A stretch of DNA of 64,000 nucleotides. Origin: Acidobacteriota bacterium. Lineage in GTDB: Bacteria > Acidobacteriota > Blastocatellia > Pyrinomonadales > Pyrinomonadaceae. The translations under genes and the position numbers were made by a program. Positions 58,764 to 64,000 of this stretch are shown piece by piece. Location of the stretch: contig JAFDVK010000004.1 in NCBI GenBank assembly GCA_018269005.1, positions 1 to 64,000 of the forward strand. Direction: 5' to 3'. The notes beneath the pieces are model-generated. The model did no database searches. It was not told where the DNA came from and saw only the letters and a program-made list of their open reading frames with translations. The first letter of the stretch is position 1, and each line of letters starts with the position of its first letter.

Positions 58764-60671
58764 ATGAAGACAGCTTTTCTCCTTTCCTGTTTGGCAATTT
58801 TTACATTGATATCGGCTCAGGCCGCCCCGGCCCAGGAACAGCAGAGGCCCGCCGCTCCGCCCACGCCTTTCACCTATCAGGGAAAGCTGGTGCTGCCTAA
58901 CGGCCTTCCGGCGAACGGGAATTTTGACTTCATCGTTACCGTATATGACGCCGCGACCGGCGGAACCGCGACCGCCCAGATCGAGATCGACACCGTCAAC
59001 GTGGTTGACGGCATTTTCACTCTATCTTTGCCATTTCCTGCGAACAGGTTCGAATCGGACGAAAGCTATCTCGATGTGCAGGTGCGTGCGGAAGGCGGTA
59101 CGGCATTCAGCCAACTTTCACCGCGGTTGAGGATCGGTTCGGTCCCTTTGGCAAAGATCTCCGAGACGTCAGGGGCGCTTAGCTGTACGGGCTGCATCAC
59201 GGACGGCCAGATCGTCTCGATCGCAGGCTCAAAAATCACGGGCAGCGTCGCGAATGCGGTCAATGCCGTAAATGCCACAAATGCGACGAACGCGGTAACA
59301 GCTCAGACGGCCCTGAATGCCGTCGATCTGACGAATGCACAAACGGTCGGCGGAAATAAGACGTTCACCGGCATCTTAAGCGGCAACGGATCGGGCCTGT
59401 TGAATGTTCCCGGCACGCTGAAATGGAACGTGAGTTCAGCAAACAGCGTTCAACTCCAGTCGAACAATGGTTATGTACTGACCAATTCGGCGGGTTCGGC
59501 GACGGTTACGCTTCCGGCCTCGCCGAACGTCGGTGATGTCGTCCGCGTGATCGAAAAAGGAACAGGCGGCTTTACGCTCGCGATGAACTCCGGCCAATCG
59601 ATCCTCGATTGGGCAACGACGCATCAGGAGACGATATGGACGCGTCAATACACCACGAACGCGTTTCCAGCCACTTCGGTCTATGCCGCGATTGCCTCTT
59701 CGTCTGACGGCACTAGGCTCGCAACCGTGGAGTACCCAGGATATCTGATAACTTCGCAGAACAGCGGGCAAACGTGGACGAGCCCGATGCCCAGCGACCA
59801 ACGCAACTACACCAGCGTCGCGATGTCGAGCGACGGGTCGAAGATGATCACAGGCGTCGAGGGCGGCTACCTATACACTTCGACCGATTGGGGAGTAACG
59901 TGGACTCCCCGCTTCGCCGATGCGGGCCGAAGTTGGTACTCGGTGGCTATGTCATCTGACGGAAGTAAGCTGTACGCCGCCAACAATCAAGGCGTGTATT
60001 CATCGACGAACGGCGGCGTATCGTGGACACAGCGGAAAACAGCGGTTCATATCGGATATCTCGCGGCATCAGCGGATGGCGCGAAGCTTGTGTTCGCCGA
60101 AAACCTCGGAGATGTTTGGACCTCGACCGATTCCGGTGCGACGTGGACGGACAGGCTTACTATTTCACCATATAACCAGTGGCAGTCGGTCGCCTCAAGT
60201 TCGGACGGCTCAAAGCTTGTCGCCGTCTCTGATCCGGGGTACTTATGGCTCTCGTCCGATTCGGGTGTTACATGGACGCAAAAGCTTATTAGCCCGTCGG
60301 GGGCAAATACGGCTTGGGCATCGGTCTCGATGTCCTCGGACGGAACTCGAATTGCAGCGGCCGTATCTACCCTAAGCGGCATCTATCCCGGCAAAGTACT
60401 CATCTCGTACGACGGCGGAAACTCCTGGACACCGACCGGAGTCGGCACAAGCTGGAATGCTATTACCGTTGCCGGAAATGGATCGAGGATCTCGGCTGCA
60501 ATGTATGACGGCGTCCTGAATAAGCTATACTCCGGGCCGATCTCCACAACGATGATCGTCGATACGATCACCGGCATAAAGGACTCGGCGGTCGAGCTCG
60601 TTTACATCGGCAATAATCAGTTCGCGATGGTCAGTTCGAATGGAATGACGATCCCGCCGCATAATTATTGA
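58764..60671 (+). CDS. secreted fibre-like protein with Asp-box (BNR) propeller
   Basis: A 635-residue exported protein with a signal peptide (cleavage near A-A-P-A-Q). An N-terminal beta domain (F-T-Y-Q-G-K-L, common in this group) is followed by a stalk of degenerate N-A-V/N-A-T repeats (about 165-195) and a T-F-T-G-I-L-S-G-N-G-S-G-like tail-fibre segment. A propeller with six Asp boxes (S-x-D-x-G-x-x-W type, such as S-T-D-S-G-A-T-W) follows. Sialidase catalytic residues were not identified, so it is probably a binding or structural surface protein. The gene after it starts 22 bp downstream. Confidence 0.82.
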   Translation: MKTAFLLSCLAIFTLISAQAAPAQEQQRPAAPPTPFTYQGKLVLPNGLPANGNFDFIVTVYDAATGGTATAQIEIDTVNVVDGIFTLSLPFPANRFESDESYLDVQVRAEGGTAFSQLSPRLRIGSVPLAKISETSGALSCTGCITDGQIVSIAGSKITGSVANAVNAVNATNATNAVTAQTALNAVDLTNAQTVGGNKTFTGILSGNGSGLLNVPGTLKWNVSSANSVQLQSNNGYVLTNSAGSATVTLPASPNVGDVVRVIEKGTGGFTLAMNSGQSILDWATTHQETIWTRQYTTNAFPATSVYAAIASSSDGTRLATVEYPGYLITSQNSGQTWTSPMPSDQRNYTSVAMSSDGSKMITGVEGGYLYTSTDWGVTWTPRFADAGRSWYSVAMSSDGSKLYAANNQGVYSSTNGGVSWTQRKTAVHIGYLAASADGAKLVFAENLGDVWTSTDSGATWTDRLTISPYNQWQSVASSSDGSKLVAVSDPGYLWLSSDSGVTWTQKLISPSGANTAWASVSMSSDGTRIAAAVSTLSGIYPGKVLISYDGGNSWTPTGVGTSWNAITVAGNGSRISAAMYDGVLNKLYSGPISTTMIVDTITGIKDSAVELVYIGNNQFAMVSSNGMTIPPHNY

Positions 60672-60693
60672 GACATCGTAAAGACACATAACT

Positions 60694-61191
60694 ATGAGAT
60701 ACGAAAAGCTCTTGTTTATTTTGATGCTGCCGCTCCTCGCTTCGGCAGCGGCCTCCGCACAGACCTACACGATCCAACGACAGATCATTGCCGATGGCGG
60801 CGGTACGATGTCATCGGCGGAATATACGCTCGACAGCACGATCGGGATCCCGACCGCCGGTGACCAGCAATCTGTCGGGAACGAGAACGCGCACGTTGGA
60901 TTTTGGTTCCATGAGGTCGCACCCACGGCAGCAGCGGTCTCTATCAGCGGCCGCGTTGTTGATGCACTCGGGCGAGGCATTCCCGGAGCGTTTCTCGTGC
61001 TCACTGATACGGCCGGACTCAAAAAGACCGTTCTTACAGGCGCTTTCGGCTACTACCGGTTTGACGATGTCGTGTCGGGCCAAGCGTTCGTGCTTTCGAT
61101 CTCCGCAAAACAACGGCATTTCGCAAATCCGAGTATAATGCTCCAAACCGGCGATGAGATACGGGATCTTGATTTCATTGCCCTTCCATAG
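60694..61191 (+). CDS. secreted protein with carboxypeptidase-regulatory-like domain
   Basis: A 165-residue exported protein. A signal peptide (cleavage near S-A-A-A-S-A-Q) is followed by a short beta region (Y-T-I-Q-R-Q-I-I-A-D-G-G-G). A carboxypeptidase-regulatory-like Ig fold occupies the rest (S-I-S-G-R-V-V-D-A-L-G-R-G-I-P-G-A). Such domains usually assist surface display or binding. It sits between two secreted-protein genes with short gaps, forming a likely operon with the Asp-box protein. Confidence 0.8.
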   Translation: MRYEKLLFILMLPLLASAAASAQTYTIQRQIIADGGGTMSSAEYTLDSTIGIPTAGDQQSVGNENAHVGFWFHEVAPTAAAVSISGRVVDALGRGIPGAFLVLTDTAGLKKTVLTGAFGYYRFDDVVSGQAFVLSISAKQRHFANPSIMLQTGDEIRDLDFIALP

Positions 61192-61222
61192 ACTTTGGAA
61201 AGATCCACGACGGAGGAATCCC

Positions 61223-62500
61223 ATGAGACTGAAACTGACATTATTGCTTATCATTTTGATCCTTACGACATCTGTATTCGCCGACTGGAAGCTCTCGCAG
61301 CGGACGAAACAGGCCGGTCAAAAGACCGGTATGATCTCAACCATCTACAGCAAGGGCGTGAGAATGCGCACCGAGATGAAGGTCGAGATGGATGCAGAGA
61401 CTGAGGCCGCGATGAAGGAGATGGGCTCGATGATGGCGGGAATGATGCCCGAGATGCCGGTCACGGTTACGCAATGCGACCTCAAACAGGACCTTTTCCT
61501 GAGCGAGGTGAACAAACAGTTCTACGTCGATTATTACGACTGGTCGAGTCTGCCGCCCGAAAAGCTCGCTCGCCGCGGCAATCAGAAAATTACGATCAAG
61601 GGAACGATGACCATGGACTCGTGGTTCGTCGATTCAGGAAAGCGGCAGAAGATGTTCGGTCTCGATGCCAAATGGGGAAAGCTGACCCAGACGATAGAGA
61701 CCTCGCCCGACGCCTGCCAGGTTTCGCCGCCAACCAAAATGGAGATGGAAGGCTGGTTCGTCGTTCTTTCCCTCGAGAGTCAATCCTGCCCGACGCACCG
61801 TCCACCGCCGGCAACGGGCGGTTGTATGCCGAAGATGATCTACAAGCGGACGGCCTCTCCCGGATTTATGCTTAGCGGCACGACAAAGACGTACACGAAC
61901 GGCAAGCTCGTCGGAACTTCCGAGATCGAGACGCTCGATCTTTCGAAAGCAACGCTCGCCCAGTCGCTCTTTGACGTCCCGCCGGCACCGTGGATCGAGG
62001 TCGAGTCGATGGAATCTCTGATGAAGAAGCAGCGGAATATCGACACGACCGCAAAGACCGTGTTCAGGGACGGCAGCAAAGCTCAAAAGACGATCGCGAT
62101 CGACTATTTCTCGGGCAAGGCAAACAAGGTCGATCAGGACGCTCTTCGAAATTATGTCTCGGGCAAAGTAAGTTCGATCGGAATGAGCGGATATTTGGTC
62201 TCCTCGGCGGCCGACATCTCGGGCGGCAAGTTCGCGAATGTGATCGGCGTCGAGATCAAGAAGACAAAAGAATCGGGTGCTGCGAAACTCGGCGGACTTT
62301 TCGGCAAGGTAACAGGCAACACGGATGGGGCGAAAGCAGGAAATTCGAGCGCGGAGATCGTCGTAACGCTCTACGCGAGCGACGGCACGACCGTGGTCGC
62401 TTCAATGCCGGCAACTGCTGAGGTGAAAGGTTCACCGGACGATGCCGTGAGAGCAGCGATCGATCAGGTGATCGGGAACCTTCTCGCAAAAGTGAAATAG
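61223..62500 (+). CDS. secreted Met-rich protein of unknown function
   Basis: A 425-residue exported protein with a signal peptide (L-L-L-I-I-L-I-L-T-T-S-V-F-A, cleavage at about residue 20). A Met-rich helix follows (M-K-E-M-G-S-M-M-A-G-M-M-P-E-M), then a beta-rich region and Gly/Ser/Lys-rich C-terminal part. The DUF4412-like layout is only an impression. ATG at 61223 has GGAGG 7 nt upstream, and the frame also extends into the previous gene. The next gene begins 11 bp later. Confidence 0.75.
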   Translation: MRLKLTLLLIILILTTSVFADWKLSQRTKQAGQKTGMISTIYSKGVRMRTEMKVEMDAETEAAMKEMGSMMAGMMPEMPVTVTQCDLKQDLFLSEVNKQFYVDYYDWSSLPPEKLARRGNQKITIKGTMTMDSWFVDSGKRQKMFGLDAKWGKLTQTIETSPDACQVSPPTKMEMEGWFVVLSLESQSCPTHRPPPATGGCMPKMIYKRTASPGFMLSGTTKTYTNGKLVGTSEIETLDLSKATLAQSLFDVPPAPWIEVESMESLMKKQRNIDTTAKTVFRDGSKAQKTIAIDYFSGKANKVDQDALRNYVSGKVSSIGMSGYLVSSAADISGGKFANVIGVEIKKTKESGAAKLGGLFGKVTGNTDGAKAGNSSAEIVVTLYASDGTTVVASMPATAEVKGSPDDAVRAAIDQVIGNLLAKVK

Positions 62501-62511
62501 TTGAGGCCTGT

Positions 62512-64000
62512 ATGAAGAACATTGCCCTATCGTTGTCCATTCTGCTCGTTCTCTGTATCGCATCATTCGGGCAGCCGCAGCGTCGGACAGGCCCGCCGAT
62601 CGTTCGCGGTCCCGCTCCGGCACCGAAAGTGAAAGTCGTTCCAGTCAATGACCCGCTGAATGACTTCGCGAAGAAAGGTCTCCCGCGAGCGTATGTCTTC
62701 GGCGGCGACCCGAACGCGGCACTTGCCCGTCAAGCTGCGACGATGATCCTTAGCGACGACGAGAATTCCCTTTCTGCATTGATCGGTGCTCTGCAGACCG
62801 CGGGCTTTCACATCATCAACGAGGATCAGAAGATCCTCTTCAAGCCTTCACAAGCGAACGGAACGGCATTCTTCGACTATGAGGTTGCGGGAATGCTCCG
62901 TTCGAGCAATATGGGCTTCGTTACGAGCCTCGACAAGTTCGCGACGGTCGTAAAAGGCGATTCTGCGATCCTCAAGAACCTCGATATCGCGGGCAGGATG
63001 CTGTCGGACCTCAAGGCCGCGCGTTCCGGCAAGGACGCGCAGAATAAGTTTCTCGCCGAGCTGATCTTTGCGCTCGGCGGGACGTCGGGCATTGCGACAC
63101 CACAGTCGAACATCAATATGCTTCAGATGTCGCTCATTGAGCGGCGCTACCTCGGCGATATGGCAGCCGCTTACGAGGAAATGGCGGGCGGCGTCTCGCT
63201 TTTCGACCGCAGGTTCGATCCCGACCTTGCCGGCGTCAAGTTCGTCAAAGCTAGCTTCAACGGGATGCCGTCGGTCTTCGCAACGCGAAATGCGGCCGCC
63301 GACGATTCACCTTGTCCGACGATTGATACTGCCGCAGAGGCACAGGGCTATAAGAAAAAAGGCGAGAAGATCCTGAAGATGTTCGGGTTCGAGCATCCGG
63401 GGAAAGCCGCCATTGGTGAGTATTTCAAAGATGCGGCGAAGGGTGTCGAGCTTGCGAATACGATCACATCATACCTCAAGCTTATCGCGGCAAATCTCTT
63501 CATCGAGATCGAGGTTGATGTGCCGAATGCCCCGATCGTCCGCACCAAAAGCAGCCAATACATCGACCGGGCTGAGGAACGCACGATCACGGCCACATTC
63601 AAGCGCTACTTTCCGAATTCGGCACAGATAAACTGCGTCGCAAAGGTCATTAAGATGGCGACCGGTGCGGAATTGGACGTGCCTGAAGAAGGTGTCCTGA
63701 AAGACGTTCCCGTTAAATGGGAACCGCTCGATCGGGCGGAGAATTCCCCTTTGTATATGGACGCTGTCGATCGGAAGAATCTGGATCTTTCTAAGCAATT
63801 CACCGACGAACAGGGACAGAATAAGATCAAGGCGACCGGCAAAGAACAGAGAAAAGACCTTCGAAAGATCGCAGTAGCGCCCGTGCCGAAGAAAGACCGC
63901 TGGCGAGTCGCGGTCGCGACAGAGAAGATGGACGCGAACAAGGATATCCCAAAGATCATTTGGGGTTCGCTCGATCTTAAGAACGGCGGTATTCTCGGCT
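62512..64000 (+). CDS. secreted protein of unknown function, cut by the window end
   Basis: An open frame from ATG 62512 runs to the window edge without a stop, at least 496 residues. A signal peptide (L-S-L-S-I-L-L-V-L-C-I-A-S-F-G-Q) and a Pro-rich segment precede a mixed alpha/beta protein. I recognise no domain. It is 11 bp after the Met-rich secreted-protein gene, so it belongs to the same run of exported proteins. Codon use is like its neighbours, and the length suggests a real gene. Confidence 0.78.
   Translation, partial: MKNIALSLSILLVLCIASFGQPQRRTGPPIVRGPAPAPKVKVVPVNDPLNDFAKKGLPRAYVFGGDPNAALARQAATMILSDDENSLSALIGALQTAGFHIINEDQKILFKPSQANGTAFFDYEVAGMLRSSNMGFVTSLDKFATVVKGDSAILKNLDIAGRMLSDLKAARSGKDAQNKFLAELIFALGGTSGIATPQSNINMLQMSLIERRYLGDMAAAYEEMAGGVSLFDRRFDPDLAGVKFVKASFNGMPSVFATRNAAADDSPCPTIDTAAEAQGYKKKGEKILKMFGFEHPGKAAIGEYFKDAAKGVELANTITSYLKLIAANLFIEIEVDVPNAPIVRTKSSQYIDRAEERTITATFKRYFPNSAQINCVAKVIKMATGAELDVPEEGVLKDVPVKWEPLDRAENSPLYMDAVDRKNLDLSKQFTDEQGQNKIKATGKEQRKDLRKIAVAPVPKKDRWRVAVATEKMDANKDIPKIIWGSLDLKNGGILG

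Overview
The window reads as chromosomal DNA of a Gram-negative, mid-to-high-GC bacterium, most likely Acidobacteriota of the Blastocatellia/Pyrinomonadales type. This is an inference from gene content. lpxD implies lipid A. A winged-helix DNA-binding domain is fused through one membrane helix to TolB/WD40-like repeats. There is an FG-GAP/VCBS protein, an S46 dipeptidyl-peptidase, an ImuA-ImuB-DnaE2 mutasome, many secreted proteins of unknown function, and intergenic tandem-heptamer and hairpin repeats. No rRNA, tRNA, CRISPR array, IS transposase or prophage was seen.

Layout. 0-5 kb (mostly minus): the tail of a repeat protein, then a redox group (Rrf2 regulator, thioredoxin-fold protein, zinc-free alcohol/quinone dehydrogenase, thioredoxin) with two matching 19-bp operators, then a LysM lytic transglycosylase. 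5-8 kb: lon and a small membrane protein. 8-12.4 kb: priA, an NTF2-like protein, a degenerate Uma2 gene and a secreted protein. 12.5-23.8 kb: a long plus-strand run, lpxD, Ca2+/H+ exchanger, msrB, a DCC protein, mutS2, two PIN-domain toxin-antitoxin modules around a secreted protein, then dnaG and rpoD. 23.9-26.9 kb (minus): lysS, a small gene and ypdA, overlapping. 27-32.7 kb: mscS, mfd and a SurA-like isomerase. 32.8-38.6 kb (minus): a coiled secreted protein, dusB, a 1.16-kb repeat-filled gap, comM, nrdR and an LPG-synthase-type membrane protein. 38.8-42.3 kb: an ECF sigma/anti-sigma operon and an M23 peptidase. 42.5-47.9 kb: S46 peptidase, a 215-bp composite inverted-repeat element, a secreted protein and a lipase-like protein that has lost its nucleophile. 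48.1-53.2 kb: imuA-imuB-dnaE2. 53.2-56.5 kb: ygfZ, family-4 UDG, an orphan hicB, mrp and a membrane protein. 56.5-64 kb: the wHTH-TolB regulator and, divergently, four secreted proteins, the last cut by the window end.

How the genes fit together. Genome maintenance dominates (priA, mutS2, dnaG, mfd, UDG, mutasome), with redox repair (Trx, MsrB, YpdA) and envelope upkeep (lytic transglycosylase, M23, SurA-like, LpxD, ECF sigma).

The most unusual items are these. (1) A mutasome whose ImuA has lost every ATPase signature residue, whose ImuB lacks most of its N-terminal palm and fingers, and which sits behind a perfect GTTGCAT/ATGCAAC palindrome. (2) The symmetrical 215-bp nested inverted-repeat element at 44.7 kb and the repeat mosaic at 34.4-35.4 kb. 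(3) A palindromic element inserted in frame in lysS. (4) Two PIN toxin-antitoxin modules between mutS2 and dnaG, the second overlapping the dnaG start codon.
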